Below, one piece after another: positions 11,058-22,637 of a stretch of DNA of 64,000 nt (positions within the stretch are counted from its first letter, which is position 1; the number at the start of each line of letters is the position of its first letter). Under the pieces are notes generated by a model. The model was not told the origin of the DNA. It saw only the letters and a program-made list of their open reading frames with translations, and made no database searches. The position numbers and the translations under genes are program-made. The DNA is from Pseudomonas sp. ML96 (GTDB lineage Bacteria > Pseudomonadota > Gammaproteobacteria > Pseudomonadales > Pseudomonadaceae): contig NZ_JPMY01000011.1 in assembly GCF_000761545.1 (NCBI RefSeq), positions 62,001 through 126,000 on the forward strand, written 5' to 3'.

Positions 11058-12113
11058 CTAGAGCACTTGCCCCAGGGCATCCAGCAACGCCTGGTTCTGC
11101 TCCGGATTGCCGATGGTGATGCGCAGGAACTGGGCGATGCGCTGCTGCTTGAAGTGACGCACGATGACGCCGTGCTCGCGCAGCGCCGCGGCCAGCTCGC
11201 CGGCATCCTTCTGCGGATGACGGGCGAAGATGAAGTTGGCCGCCGACGGCAGTACCTCGAAGCCCAGGCCGGCAAGCGCGGCAACCATCTGCTCGCGGCT
11301 GTCGATCACCAACTGGCAGGTCTCGCGGAAATAGGCCTCGTCCTCGAACGCCGCAGCGGCGCCGACGATAGCCATACGATCCAGCGGGTAGGAGTTGAAG
11401 CTGTTCTTGATCCGCTCCAGCGCCTCGATCAGGTCCGGATGGCCAACCGCGATGCCAACCCGCAGGCCCGCCAGCGAGCGCGATTTGGACAGGGTCTGGG
11501 TCACCAACAGGTTCAGATACTTATCCACCAGCTTGATCGCGGTCTCACCGCCGAAGTCGATGTAGGCCTCGTCCACCACCACCACGCTGTCCGGACTGCC
11601 CTGCAGCAGGCGCTCGACGGCGTCCAGCGGCAGCAGGCAGCCGGTCGGCGCGTTGGGGTTGGGGAAGATGATGCCACCATTGGGCCGCGCATAGTCCTCG
11701 GTGCGGATCTGGAACTGCTCATCCAGCGCCAGCGCCTCGTAGGGAATGCCGTACAGGCCGCAGTACACCGGGTAGAAGCTGTAGGTCACGTCGGGGAACA
11801 GCAGCGGCTTGCCGTTCTGGAACAGGCCGTGGAAGGTGTGCGCCAGCACCTCGTCGGAGCCGTTGCCGACGAACACCTGGGCGGTGCTCACGCCGTAGTA
11901 GTCGGCCACCGCCTGCTTGAGGCGGTCGCTGTTCGGGTCCGGATACAAGCGCAGGCTGTCGCTCAGCTCGGCCTGCATGGCGGCGATCGCCTTGGGCGAC
12001 GGGCCGTAGGGGTTCTCGTTGGTGTTGAGCTTGACCAGCTTGGCCAGTTTCGGCTGCTCACCCGGCACGTAGGGCACCAGGTCCTTGACGAAGGGGCTCC
12101 AGAATTTGCTCAT
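11058..12113 (-). CDS. hisC: Histidinol-phosphate aminotransferase
   Basis: PLP-dependent fold-type I aminotransferase, converting imidazole-acetol phosphate plus glutamate to histidinol phosphate. The 351-residue protein starts [15 protein letters not shown] with [12 protein letters not shown] and has [10 protein letters not shown] and the Schiff-base lysine in [12 protein letters not shown]. Last gene of ibaG-murA-hisG-hisD-hisC. Pseudomonads may carry a second hisC elsewhere (near aroA/pheA), so the isozyme number is not given. Confidence 0.96.
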   Translation of the reverse strand: MSKFWSPFVKDLVPYVPGEQPKLAKLVKLNTNENPYGPSPKAIAAMQAELSDSLRLYPDPNSDRLKQAVADYYGVSTAQVFVGNGSDEVLAHTFHGLFQNGKPLLFPDVTYSFYPVYCGLYGIPYEALALDEQFQIRTEDYARPNGGIIFPNPNAPTGCLLPLDAVERLLQGSPDSVVVVDEAYIDFGGETAIKLVDKYLNLLVTQTLSKSRSLAGLRVGIAVGHPDLIEALERIKNSFNSYPLDRMAIVGAAAAFEDEAYFRETCQLVIDSREQMVAALAGLGFEVLPSAANFIFARHPQKDAGELAAALREHGVIVRHFKQQRIAQFLRITIGNPEQNQALLDALGQVL

Positions 12114-12171
12114 CTGCCCTTCTCTCCTCGATTCGATTTTCAGTGAGGCGCGCAGCGCGCGCCTGCGCGAT

Positions 12172-13482
12172 TCAGTTCTTGATGCGGTACTCGGCGCTGC
12201 GCGCGTGGGCGGTCAGTGACTCGCCACGAGCCAGCACGGAGGCGACCTTGCCCAGCTCGGAGGCACCTTCAGCCGAGCAATGGATGATCGACGAGCGCTT
12301 CTGGAAGTCGTACACGCCCAGCGGCGAGGAGAAGCGCGCGGTACCGGAGGTCGGCAGCACGTGGTTGGGGCCGGCGCAGTAGTCGCCCAGGGCCTCAGCG
12401 GTGTAACGACCCATGAAGATCGCACCGGCATGGCGGATCTGCGGCAGGTACTGCTCGGGATTTTCCACCGACAGCTCCAGGTGCTCCGGCGCGATACGGT
12501 TGGCCACCTCGATGGCCTGGGCCATGTCGGAGACCTGGATCAGCGCACCACGACCTTCCAGGGAAGTGCGAGCGATGGTTTCGCGTTCCAGGGTTGGCAG
12601 CAGCTTGGCGATGCTCTCGGCCACGCGGTCGAGGAAGGCGGCATCCGGGCTGACCAGGATCGACTGCGCGTCCTCGTCATGCTCGGCCTGGGAGAACAGG
12701 TCCATGGCGATCCAGTCCGGATCGGTCTGGCCATCGCAGACCACGAGGATCTCCGACGGGCCGGCGATCATGTCGATGCCGACCTTGCCGAACACGTGGC
12801 GCTTGGCGGTAGCCACATAGATATTGCCGGGGCCGACAATCTTGTCCACCGGCGGCACGCTCTCGGTGCCGTAAGCCAGCGCGGCCACGGCCTGGGCGCC
12901 ACCGATGGTGAACACGCGATCGACGCCGGCCACGCAGGCGGCAGCCAGGACGATCTCGTTGATCTCGCCACGCGGGGTCGGCACCACCATGACCACTTCA
13001 GGCACACCGGCGACCTTGGCCGGAATCGCGTTCATCAGTACCGACGACGGGTACGAGGCTTTGCCGCCCGGCACGTACAGGCCGGCGCGATCCAGCGGGG
13101 TGACCTTCTGCCCCAGCACCGTGCCGTCGGCCTCGGTGTAGGTCCAAGAGTCCTGTTTCTGCCGCTCGTGGTAAATGCGCACGCGCTCGGCGGCCTTCTC
13201 CAGCGCGGCGCGCTGCTCGGTGCTGATGCGGGTCAGCGCCAGTTCCAGGCGCTCGCGCGGCAGGATCAGGTCGGCCATGGACGCGACCTGCAGGCCGTCG
13301 AACTTCTCGGTGAACTCGACCAAGGCAGCGTCGCCGCGGCTACGCACGGCGGCAATGATGTCGAGCACGCGCTGATTGACCGCGTCGTCCGACACGCTTT
13401 CCCAGCTCAGCAGATGATCCAGGTGTCGGGCGAAGTCCTGGTCAGCAGCATTGAGTCGGCGGATGGCGGTAGGAGCGGTCAT
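12172..13482 (-). CDS. hisD: Histidinol dehydrogenase
   Basis: Zinc- and NAD-dependent enzyme that oxidises L-histidinol twice to L-histidine. Conserved segments include [35 protein letters not shown] and [15 protein letters not shown] chose the ATG at 13482 ([11 protein letters not shown]), 436 residues, because GAGG lies six bases upstream; the ATG at 13494 overlaps that site. A 123-bp spacer with a long hairpin separates it from hisG. Confidence 0.96.
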   Translation of the reverse strand: MTAPTAIRRLNAADQDFARHLDHLLSWESVSDDAVNQRVLDIIAAVRSRGDAALVEFTEKFDGLQVASMADLILPRERLELALTRISTEQRAALEKAAERVRIYHERQKQDSWTYTEADGTVLGQKVTPLDRAGLYVPGGKASYPSSVLMNAIPAKVAGVPEVVMVVPTPRGEINEIVLAAACVAGVDRVFTIGGAQAVAALAYGTESVPPVDKIVGPGNIYVATAKRHVFGKVGIDMIAGPSEILVVCDGQTDPDWIAMDLFSQAEHDEDAQSILVSPDAAFLDRVAESIAKLLPTLERETIARTSLEGRGALIQVSDMAQAIEVANRIAPEHLELSVENPEQYLPQIRHAGAIFMGRYTAEALGDYCAGPNHVLPTSGTARFSSPLGVYDFQKRSSIIHCSAEGASELGKVASVLARGESLTAHARSAEYRIKN

Positions 13483-13506
13483 AGCGGGCCTCATGTTTGG
13501 CTATTG

Positions 13507-13551
13507 CTCGGGCGTCGCTAGGCTACCAAGCCCACCGTATGGACGCCCGAG
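13507..13551. other. Long-loop inverted repeat between hisG and hisD
   Basis: Ten-bp perfect arms CTCGGGCGTC and GACGCCCGAG, 25 bp apart, lie just upstream of hisD in the hisG-hisD spacer. A second smaller hairpin (ACGCGG/CCGCGT, 13579-13597) lies nearer hisG. Neither has a T-run. They may be an mRNA-processing or leader structure. Confidence 0.45.
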
Positions 13552-13605
13552 AAAAGTGGCTATGACACGGATAGGCAGACGCGGCGTAACACCGCGTTGA
13601 GGGTA

Positions 13606-14241
13606 TTAGCTTTGGTGTCGCGCCTCGACGGCGCCACGCAGGGTCTCGATCAGCGCCTGGATGCGACCATGCTGCATCTTCATCGAAGCCTTGTTGACGA
13701 TCAGTCGCGAGCTGATGTGGGCGATCAGCTCCTGGGGCTCCAGACCGTTGGCACGCAGAGTATTGCCGGTATCGACTACGTCGATGATCTTGTCGGCCAG
13801 GCCGACCAGCGGTGCCAGCTCCATGGAGCCGTACAGCTTGATCACGTCGACCTGGCGGCCCTGCTCGGCATAGTAGCGCTTGGCGACATTGACGAACTTG
13901 GTGGCAACGCGCAGGCGACCTTTCGGCTCCGGCGCACCGACCTTGCCGGCGGTCATCAGCTTGCAGTTGGCGATCTGCAGGTCGAGCGGCTCGTACAGGC
14001 CCTGGCCACCGTACTCCATCAGCACGTCCTTGCCGGCCACACCGAGGTCGGCGGCGCCGTGCTCGACATAGGTCGGCACGTCGGTGGCGCGCACGATCAG
14101 CAGCTGCACGTCATCCTGAGTGGTCGGGATGATCAGCTTGCGGCTCTTTTCCGGATTCTCGGTCGGTTCGATACCTGCCGCGGCGAGCAGCGGCAGGGTG
14201 TCGTCGAGAATGCGGCCCTTGGACAGCGCGATGGTCAGCAT
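13606..14241 (-). CDS. hisG: ATP phosphoribosyltransferase, short form
   Basis: First enzyme of histidine synthesis, joining ATP and PRPP. At 211 residues it is the short HisG lacking the C-terminal regulatory domain. Short HisG works with the HisRS-like subunit HisZ, which must be encoded elsewhere. Family motifs include [37 protein letters not shown] and the PRPP-binding stretch [15 protein letters not shown]. It lies 12 bp after murA, the usual Pseudomonas arrangement. Confidence 0.96.
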   Translation of the reverse strand: MLTIALSKGRILDDTLPLLAAAGIEPTENPEKSRKLIIPTTQDDVQLLIVRATDVPTYVEHGAADLGVAGKDVLMEYGGQGLYEPLDLQIANCKLMTAGKVGAPEPKGRLRVATKFVNVAKRYYAEQGRQVDVIKLYGSMELAPLVGLADKIIDVVDTGNTLRANGLEPQELIAHISSRLIVNKASMKMQHGRIQALIETLRGAVEARHQS

Positions 14242-14253
14242 GAAATGCCCTTA

Positions 14254-15772
<1,519 letters not shown>

Positions 15773-15838
15773 GCTCAACCTCGATCGGCGCAAAAAGAAT
15801 TCATGGGCGGGCCAAGGCTCGCGGGTCGGCAATCATAC

Positions 15839-15879
15839 AAAAAAGCCCCCCGCCTGCGAAGCCCGGCAGACGGAGGGCT
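15839..15879 (-). terminator. Intrinsic terminator after mlaB
   Basis: Minus strand: a GC-rich hairpin with AGCCC/GGGCT at its base (15844-15848 and 15875-15879) and imperfectly paired CCGTCTGC/GCAGGCGG above it, then TTTTTT. It ends the mlaFEDCB transcript. Confidence 0.8.
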
Positions 15880-15889
15880 GTGACGAGAC

Positions 15890-16198
15890 TCAGGCCGGTA
15901 GGCCGAGCAGCTCGTGCAGGCCGGAGACGCGGGCGATGCCCTGCATGTCCTGCGGCAGGCCGCGGACCACCAGGGTCTTGCCGGCCTTGGCGGCGTCGCG
16001 CATGAAGGCCAGCAACAGGGACAGGCCCACGCTGCTGGACTTCTCCACCGCGGCGCAATCGAGCACCAGCTCGCGAGCCGGGCTGGCCGCGATCAGCTCG
16101 CGCCCCGACTCGCGCAGGGCCGGGCCGCTGCGATAGTCGAGCACGCCGGCGAGCTGCAGCTCGCCGTTCGCGCCCTGACGAATCACGGCATCGCTCAT
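15890..16198 (-). CDS. mlaB: MlaB, STAS-domain subunit of the Mla transporter
   Basis: A 102-residue STAS-domain protein that binds MlaF on the cytoplasmic side and stabilises the MlaFEDB ABC complex. The STAS phospho-site-like segment is CAAVEKSSSVGLSLLLAFM. It is last in mlaFEDCB and its ATG overlaps the mlaC stop codon (ATGA), implying coupled translation. Confidence 0.92.
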   Translation of the reverse strand: MSDAVIRQGANGELQLAGVLDYRSGPALRESGRELIAASPARELVLDCAAVEKSSSVGLSLLLAFMRDAAKAGKTLVVRGLPQDMQGIARVSGLHELLGLPA

Positions 16199-16845
16199 TG
16201 ACCGCCCGCCTGCTGGCCTTCGGCGCTTTCCTTGGCCTTGGCCACCACTTCGGCCCAGCCGTCGATGGTCTTGTCCAGATCATTGCCATTGCGCTGCATG
16301 CTGTCGGCGAACTGGTCGCGGAACAGCTTGCCGACGTTGATGCCGTTGATGATCACGTTGCGCAGCTTCCACTGGCCGTCGATCTGCACCATGGTGTAGG
16401 ACACCGGGTAGACGGTGCCCTTGTTGTCCTTGACCTCCATGCCAACACTGGCGCGGTCGGCGCCCTCGGCCTTGGCCGGCAGCACGCGGATACCCTGGTT
16501 GTCGTATTCCAGCAGGGCGTTGCCGTAGAACTGCATCAGGCTGCGCTTGAAGTTCGCCTCGAAGCGCTTCATCTGCTCGTCGCTGGCACTGCGCGAGTAC
16601 TTCACGGTCATGATGCTGCGCGAGATGCCTTCGCTATCGACCACCGGGCCGAGGATGCGCTCCAGGCTGTCGTAGAAGGACTGCGGGTTCTGCTTGTAGC
16701 TGGCCTTGTTGGCAGTGAGGTCGCCGAGCAGCTCGTCGGTCGTGCTCTTCACCACGTCATGCGCGGTCGGAGCGGCCACGGCTACCAGCGGCAGGCTGGC
16801 CAGCAGGATCAGCAGGCCACGGCGCAACAGGTTGTAGGTGCTCAT
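16195..16845 (-). CDS. mlaC: MlaC, periplasmic phospholipid-binding protein
   Basis: Soluble periplasmic lipid shuttle between the outer-membrane MlaA side and the inner-membrane MlaFEDB complex. The 216-residue precursor has a signal peptide (LLRRGLLILLASLPLVAVAA) and the MlaC/Ttg2D fold (LERILGPVVDSEGISRSIM, VQIDGQWKLRNVIINGINVG). It overlaps mlaD and mlaB by ATGA at both ends. Pseudomonas homologues are often named Ttg2D. Confidence 0.95.
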   Translation of the reverse strand: MSTYNLLRRGLLILLASLPLVAVAAPTAHDVVKSTTDELLGDLTANKASYKQNPQSFYDSLERILGPVVDSEGISRSIMTVKYSRSASDEQMKRFEANFKRSLMQFYGNALLEYDNQGIRVLPAKAEGADRASVGMEVKDNKGTVYPVSYTMVQIDGQWKLRNVIINGINVGKLFRDQFADSMQRNGNDLDKTIDGWAEVVAKAKESAEGQQAGGQ

Positions 16846-17309
16846 TTGCTTTCCTTGTTCACCGAATTCATCAGGAATTTGCCGATCAGGTCTTCCAGCA
16901 CCAGCGCCGACTGGGTGTCGTGGATGGTGCCGCCATCCTTGAGCAGGTCTTCCTCGCCGCCGACGCTGATGCCGATGTACTTCTCGCCCAGCAGGCCAGC
17001 GGTGAGGATGGAGGCAGTGGAGTCCATCGGCAGGTTGTCGACGCGCTTCTCCAGCTCCATAGTGACCCGACCAGTGTAGCTGTCGCGGTCCAGGTCGATG
17101 GCGGTGACCTTGCCGATGGTCACACCCGCCATGGTCACCTTGGCTCTAGTGGTAAGACCGGCAATATTGTCGAAGTTCGCATACAGCTTGTAGGTGTCGC
17201 CCGAGCCAGCGGGGGACAGGCCACTGACCCGCAGGGCGAGCAGCAGCAGCGCCAGCAATCCGGCCAGCAGGAACAGGCCGACGCCGATTTCCAGGGAGCG
17301 GCTTTGCAT
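16842..17309 (-). CDS. mlaD: MlaD, MCE-domain lipid transport subunit
   Basis: Inner-membrane protein whose periplasmic MCE domain forms a hexameric lipid channel on MlaE. A single N-terminal membrane helix (about residues 7-27) precedes the MCE domain (YKLYANFDNIAGLTTRAKV, VTMAGVTIGKV). At 155 residues its length is normal. The start overlaps the mlaE stop by one base (TGATG). Confidence 0.96.
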   Translation of the reverse strand: MQSRSLEIGVGLFLLAGLLALLLLALRVSGLSPAGSGDTYKLYANFDNIAGLTTRAKVTMAGVTIGKVTAIDLDRDSYTGRVTMELEKRVDNLPMDSTASILTAGLLGEKYIGISVGGEEDLLKDGGTIHDTQSALVLEDLIGKFLMNSVNKESK

Positions 17310-18106
17310 CAGAGATCTCCAAACATCAGGGCGGTCAGAATAAAGTCGAGGCCGAGCACGGCGAGGGAGGCGTAGACCACGGTCTTGGTCGTGGCGCGGC
17401 TGATGCCCTCGGAGGTCGGCTCGCAGTCGTAGCCCTGGAACACGGCGATCCAGGTTACGACGAAGGCGAACACCATGCTCTTGATCACGCCATTGAGCAC
17501 GTCTTCGGTGAATTGCACGCTGTTCTGCATGTTCGACCAGAACGAGCCTTCATATACACCCAGCCAGTCAACGGCGACCATCGCCCCGCCCCAGATGCCG
17601 ACCACGCTGAAGATCGCGGCCAGCAGCGGCATGGAGATGAAGCCGGCCCACAGGCGCGGAGCGATGATGTACTTGAGCGGGTCGACGCCGATCATTTCCA
17701 GGCTGGACAGCTGCTCGGTGGACTTCATGTTGCCGATCTCGGCGGTCAATGCCGATCCAGCACGACCGGCGAACAGCAGGCCGGTCACCACCGGGCCCAG
17801 CTCGCGCAGCAGAGTCAGGGCCACCATCTGCCCCACAGCCTGCTCGGATCCGTAGCTGGTGAGGATGTTGTAGCCCTGCAGGGCCAGCACCATGCCGATG
17901 AACAGGCCAGCCACCACGATGATCGGCAGCGACAGCACGCCCACCGAGTAGAGCTGGCGAATCAGCAGTTGGCCGCCATTGCGCAGGCCACTGCGACCGA
18001 ACAGCGAGCTGAGCAGGAACAGGGCCGAACGGCCCATGGACTGCACCACATCGATACCAGCTCGACCCAGTAGCGCAATGCGCTCAAGGGGGGACTTCCT
18101 ACGCAT
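17309..18106 (-). CDS. mlaE: MlaE, ABC permease of the Mla system
   Basis: Polytopic permease, 265 residues, of the intermembrane phospholipid transporter that maintains outer-membrane asymmetry. Typical MlaE segments are seen: [40 protein letters not shown] and the late [18 protein letters not shown]. One-base overlaps with both mlaF and mlaD indicate tight translational coupling. Confidence 0.96.
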   Translation of the reverse strand: MRRKSPLERIALLGRAGIDVVQSMGRSALFLLSSLFGRSGLRNGGQLLIRQLYSVGVLSLPIIVVAGLFIGMVLALQGYNILTSYGSEQAVGQMVALTLLRELGPVVTGLLFAGRAGSALTAEIGNMKSTEQLSSLEMIGVDPLKYIIAPRLWAGFISMPLLAAIFSVVGIWGGAMVAVDWLGVYEGSFWSNMQNSVQFTEDVLNGVIKSMVFAFVVTWIAVFQGYDCEPTSEGISRATTKTVVYASLAVLGLDFILTALMFGDL

Positions 18107-18915
18107 CAGCGCGCTCCCAGCAAATCGTCGAGATAGCCCGGCGCCGGGTAGTGGAAGGGTACCGGACCGTCCGGAATGCCCTTCATGAACTGCTGGATGC
18201 GCGGATTATCGGAATTCATCAGTTCAGCCGGCGTGCCCTGCCCCAGCACCTGGCCATCACCCACCACATAGAGGTAGTCGGCGATGCTGGCGGTCTCGGC
18301 CAGGTCGTGGGAAACCACGATACTGGTGATGCCGAGAGCGTCATTGAGCAGGCGAATCAGGCGCACCAGTACGCCCATGGCGATGGGGTCCTGACCGACG
18401 AACGGCTCGTCGTACATTAGGATCTGCGGGTCCAGGGCAATCGCCCGGGCCAGCGCCACACGGCGCTTCATGCCACCGGAAAGCTCGTCCGGCATCAGCT
18501 CGACGGCACCACGCAGGCCAACGGCCTGCAGCTTCATCAGCACGATGTCGCGGATCATCTCGTCAGACAGCTTGGTGTGCACGCGCAGCGGAAACGCGAC
18601 GTTCTCGAACACATCAAGGTCGGTGAACAGTGCGCCGCTCTGGAACAGCACGCCGAACTGCTTGCGCATGTCGAACAGGTCGGCACGCGACAGAGTCGGC
18701 AAATTCTGCCCATTGACCCACACCTCGCCGCTCGCCGGCTTGAGCTGGGCGGCGATCAGGCGCAACAGGGTGGTCTTGCCGCAACCGGAAGGCCCCATAA
18801 TGCCGGTGACCTTGCCGCGCGGAATGCGGATATCGACGTTGTCGAAGATGTTGCGCGCGCCGCGCTTGAAGGTCAGCCCCTTCAACTCGACGGCATAGGC
18901 GTTATCGGCGCTCAT
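18106..18915 (-). CDS. mlaF: MlaF, ABC ATPase of the Mla system
   Basis: ATP-binding subunit, 269 residues. Walker A is GPSGCGKT (41-48); the signature is LSGGMKRR; Walker B is [13 protein letters not shown], followed by the switch histidine in VVSHD. It is first of mlaFEDCB and has AAGGAG seven bases before its ATG. It is divergent from kdsD across 246 bp. Confidence 0.97.
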   Translation of the reverse strand: MSADNAYAVELKGLTFKRGARNIFDNVDIRIPRGKVTGIMGPSGCGKTTLLRLIAAQLKPASGEVWVNGQNLPTLSRADLFDMRKQFGVLFQSGALFTDLDVFENVAFPLRVHTKLSDEMIRDIVLMKLQAVGLRGAVELMPDELSGGMKRRVALARAIALDPQILMYDEPFVGQDPIAMGVLVRLIRLLNDALGITSIVVSHDLAETASIADYLYVVGDGQVLGQGTPAELMNSDNPRIQQFMKGIPDGPVPFHYPAPGYLDDLLGAR

Positions 18916-19008
18916 CCAAACTCCTTGTTACACAGCCCTTCCTGGGTCAGACGCCATAACCCGCGACGGGGATACCTGGCGCCGCAGTCAGGGCCGAACA
19001 GGGCGCGG

Positions 19009-19014
19009 AATATA
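19009..19014 (-). promoter_or_regulatory. Extended -10 box for mlaF operon
   Basis: Minus strand TGC-TATATT, an extended -10, 94 bp upstream of the mlaF ATG. No good -35 is seen. It fits the start of the mla transcript. Confidence 0.45.
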
Positions 19015-19120
19015 GCACTGGCGGGCCTGCCAGCCCAAGGCCGTGCAACTTTTTCATAACATTCGGTCACAGGATAAGCCTGCCGTCGCGCCCACAGGTG
19101 AGCCAACGCGCCTTTGGCGT

Positions 19121-19126
19121 TATAAT
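19121..19126 (+). promoter_or_regulatory. -10 box TATAAT for kdsD
   Basis: Perfect TATAAT 36 bp before the chosen kdsD ATG. The earlier in-frame ATG at 19138 would fall almost at the predicted transcript start, which supports the start at 19162. The 246-bp divergent gap holds this promoter and the one facing mlaF. Confidence 0.55.
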
Positions 19127-19161
19127 CCGCGTCTTTTATGCCGAGCATCGCAAAGCCCCTC

Positions 19162-20136
19162 ATGAGCCAGACCAGCGACCTGATCCAGTCCGCACAGCGC
19201 ACCATCCGCCTCGAGACCGAGGCCGTGAACAGCCTGCTCAGCCGCATCGACGCCGATTTCGTGCGCGCCTGCGAGATGATCCTGACCTGCAAGGGCCGCG
19301 TAGTGGTGGTCGGCATGGGCAAGTCCGGCCATGTCGGCAACAAGATCGCCGCCACCCTGGCCAGCACCGGCACCCCCTCTTTCTTCGTGCACCCGGCCGA
19401 AGCCAGCCACGGCGACATGGGCATGATCACCCGCGATGACGTGGTCCTGGCCCTGTCCAACTCCGGTTCCACCGCCGAAATCGTCACCCTGCTGCCGCTG
19501 ATCAAGCGTCTGGGCATCCAGCTGATCAGCATGACCGGCAACCCCGAATCGCCGCTGGCCAAGGCAGCCGAGGTCAATCTCGACGCCCGCGTTGCCCAGG
19601 AAGCCTGCCCGCTGAATCTGGCGCCGACCTCTTCCACCACCGTGTCCCTGGTCCTCGGCGACGCCCTGGCCATCGCCCTGCTGGAAGCCCGCGGCTTCAC
19701 CGCCGAAGACTTCGCCTTCTCCCACCCGGGTGGCGCGCTTGGCCGCCGCCTGCTGCTCAAGGTGGAGAACGTGATGCATGCCGGCGAGCGCCTGCCACTG
19801 GTACAGCGCGGCACTTCGCTGCGCGAGGCGTTGCTGGAGATGACCCGCAAGGGCCTGGGCATGACCGTGATCGTCGAGGCCGACGGCAAGCTGGCCGGGG
19901 TCTTCACCGACGGCGACCTGCGCCGCACCCTGGACAAGGGCATCGACGTGCGCGACGCCAGCATCGACCAGGTGATGACCCTGCACGGCAAAACCGCACG
20001 CGCCGAGATGCTCGCCGCCGAGGCGCTGAAGATCATGGAAGACCACAAGATAAATGCACTGGTCGTGGTGGATGCCGAGGACAAGCCGGTAGGCGCCCTC
20101 AACATGCACGACCTGCTGCGCGCCGGAGTGCTGTAA
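19162..20136 (+). CDS. kdsD: D-arabinose-5-phosphate isomerase
   Basis: Interconverts ribulose-5-phosphate and arabinose-5-phosphate for KDO synthesis. The 324-residue protein has an N-terminal SIS domain (VVVGMGKSGHVGNKIAATL; ALSNSGSTAEI) and two C-terminal CBS domains (from VENVMHAGERLPLV to the end). Its stop abuts the kdsC ATG, with which it forms consecutive steps. Head of the LPS/rpoN gene run. Confidence 0.96.
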   Translation: MSQTSDLIQSAQRTIRLETEAVNSLLSRIDADFVRACEMILTCKGRVVVVGMGKSGHVGNKIAATLASTGTPSFFVHPAEASHGDMGMITRDDVVLALSNSGSTAEIVTLLPLIKRLGIQLISMTGNPESPLAKAAEVNLDARVAQEACPLNLAPTSSTTVSLVLGDALAIALLEARGFTAEDFAFSHPGGALGRRLLLKVENVMHAGERLPLVQRGTSLREALLEMTRKGLGMTVIVEADGKLAGVFTDGDLRRTLDKGIDVRDASIDQVMTLHGKTARAEMLAAEALKIMEDHKINALVVVDAEDKPVGALNMHDLLRAGVL

Positions 20137-20661
20137 ATGACCGCCGAACTGCTGCAACGCGCCAAGGCCGTGAAACTGGCCATCTTCGACGTCGACGGCG
20201 TACTGACCGACGGCAAGCTGTACTTCCTCGTCGACGGTAGCGAATTCAAGACCTTCAACACCCTGGACGGCCACGGCATCAAGATGCTGATCAACTCCGG
20301 CGTGCGCACCGCCATCATCAGCGGGCGCAAGACTCCGGTGGTCGAGCGTCGCGCACAGAGTCTCGGCATCCAGCACCTGTACCAGGGCCGCGAGGACAAA
20401 CTGGTGGTTCTCGATGAACTGCTCGGCGAGCTGGGCCTGAGCTACGAGCAAGTGGCCTATCTGGGCGACGACCTGCCCGACCTGCCGGTAATCCGCCGCG
20501 TCGGCCTCGGCATGGCCGTCGCCAGTGCCGACAGCTTCGTCCGCCAGCACGCCCACGGCGTCACCCAGGCACGTGGCGGCGAAGGCGCCGCGCGCGAATT
20601 CTGCGAGCTGATCATGCGCGCCCAGGGCAGCCTGGAAGCCGCGCAGTCCGCCTACCTCTAG
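20137..20661 (+). CDS. kdsC: 3-deoxy-D-manno-octulosonate-8-phosphate phosphatase
   Basis: HAD phosphatase releasing KDO from KDO-8-phosphate. The nucleophile motif is FDVDGVLTDG (D18, D20), and YLGDDLPDLPV is the metal-binding motif IV. At 174 residues it is the C0-type, capless tetrameric form. It directly follows kdsD without a gap. Confidence 0.97.
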   Translation: MTAELLQRAKAVKLAIFDVDGVLTDGKLYFLVDGSEFKTFNTLDGHGIKMLINSGVRTAIISGRKTPVVERRAQSLGIQHLYQGREDKLVVLDELLGELGLSYEQVAYLGDDLPDLPVIRRVGLGMAVASADSFVRQHAHGVTQARGGEGAAREFCELIMRAQGSLEAAQSAYL

Positions 20662-20669
20662 GATCAAGC

Positions 20670-21239
20670 ATGAACGGCAAGCTGCGTAATTACCTGTTCG
20701 CCCTGCTGACCGTCGCTCTGGTCGGCGCCCTCGGCTACTGGAACATTCGCCCGGAAAGCTTCATGGAGCGCCAGGCGGCCGCCGAAGCCGACAACGCCAT
20801 CGACTTCTATGTCACGGGCGCCAGCACCCAGCAGTTCCAGGCAGACGGCAAGCTGCACTACGAGATGACTGCCGAGAAGCTCGAGCACATCAAGGCCACC
20901 GACATCACTCTGCTGGAAAAACCAGACCTGCAGCTGTACCGCGGCACCGCCTATCCCTGGCACGTGCGCAGCGACAAGGGCGAGGTCGGCCCCGAGGGCA
21001 AGCAGGTCGAACTGATCGACAACGTGCGCATCGCCCGCACCGATGCCAAGAACCGCCCCACTGTGATTACCAGCAGCCGCGTCACCGTATTCCCCGATGA
21101 GGAATATGCGCAGACCCAGCAAGCCGTTAGAATCGAGGCCGCCAACGGGGTGACCACGGCACAGGGAATGAAAGCGTACATGAACGACGGCAGGATCAAC
21201 CTGCTGTCCAACGTAAGAGGCCAGCATGAGGTTCGTTAA
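20670..21239 (+). CDS. lptC: LPS export protein LptC
   Basis: Bitopic inner-membrane component of the LPS bridge. There is one N-terminal membrane helix (about residues 5-23, LFALLTVALVGALGYWNI) followed by a periplasmic beta-jellyroll domain (189 residues in all). It receives LPS from LptB2FG and hands it to LptA. Its 3' end overlaps the lptA start by 14 bp. Confidence 0.94.
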   Translation: MNGKLRNYLFALLTVALVGALGYWNIRPESFMERQAAAEADNAIDFYVTGASTQQFQADGKLHYEMTAEKLEHIKATDITLLEKPDLQLYRGTAYPWHVRSDKGEVGPEGKQVELIDNVRIARTDAKNRPTVITSSRVTVFPDEEYAQTQQAVRIEAANGVTTAQGMKAYMNDGRINLLSNVRGQHEVR

Positions 21240-21770
21240 AACCTTCCCCCTACTGCTCTGCCTGGGCGCCGCGCTCGGAAGCGCCAGCGCATGGGCGCTG
21301 CCCAGCGACCGCGATCAGCCGATCCGCGTGCAGGCAGACAGCGCAGAACTGGATGACAAGCAAGGCGTGGCCGTTTACCGCGGCGGCGTGGTGATTACAC
21401 AGGGCACCCTGAAGATCACCGGCGACACCGTGACCATCACCCAGGATGCCAACGGCGAGATCGAGGTCTTCACCTCGGTAGGCAGACCCGCCTACTACGA
21501 GCAGAAGCCGTCCGCCGACAAGGACATCGTCAAGGCCTACGGCCTGACCATCCAGTACTACGCGACCAACGAGCGCATCGTACTGATCGACCAGGCCAAG
21601 GTGATCCAGCAGGGCAACACCTTCGAAGGCGAGAAGATCGTCTACGACACCCAGCGCCAGATCGTCAACGCCGGCCGCGCCACGGGCAGCAACGTATCGG
21701 TGCCGCGCCCGCGCATCGACATGATCCTGCAGCCACGCAAGAAGAACGAGCAAGCGGGGCAGGCGCAGTA

Positions 21771-21771
<1 letters not shown>
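21226..21771 (+). CDS. lptA: LPS transport periplasmic protein LptA (LptH in Pseudomonas)
   Basis: Periplasmic jellyroll protein forming the LPS bridge. A signal peptide (about residues 1-24, ending ASAWA) is followed by the OstA/LptA fold ([21 protein letters not shown]). The 181-residue precursor overlaps lptC by 14 bp and lptB by one base (TAATG). P. aeruginosa calls this orthologue lptH. Confidence 0.94.
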
Positions 21772-22496
<725 letters not shown>

Positions 22497-22501
22497 GCTA
22501 G

Positions 22502-22517
22502 AGCCCCGCACGGGGCT
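22502..22517 (+). terminator. Weak hairpin after lptB
   Basis: AGCCCCG-CA-CGGGGCT starts 6 bases after the lptB stop. The T-run is missing, so it is probably a partial terminator or 3' protection before the rpoN promoter. Confidence 0.4.
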
Positions 22518-22551
22518 TGCGCAAAGGGCTAGAATCATTCAAGGTCAGGCA

Positions 22552-22557
22552 TATAAT
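22552..22557 (+). promoter_or_regulatory. -10 box TATAAT for rpoN
   Basis: Perfect TATAAT 81 bp before the rpoN ATG, placing a transcript start near 22564. The -35 is poor. Confidence 0.5.
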
Positions 22558-22566
22558 TTGCTTCCT

Positions 22567-22584
22567 AGGGCGGTTCGCCGCCCT
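22567..22584 (+). other. UUCG hairpin at the 5' end of the rpoN leader
   Basis: Stem AGGGCGG/CCGCCCT with a TTCG tetraloop, predicted to start within a few bases of the mRNA 5' end. Such very stable UUCG stems can protect 5' ends from decay or affect translation. Confidence 0.55.
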
Positions 22585-22637
22585 GCAGTGGATGGCGCCG
22601 CGCGCCGGCAAGTGAACAAGGTACCCAGCCCCATACC

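Noticed and set aside
18912..20399. Long open frame (495 codons) on the minus strand opposite kdsD and kdsC
   Set aside because: It is a GC-rich shadow of the well-supported kdsDC genes, serine/arginine-rich with no recognisable domain.
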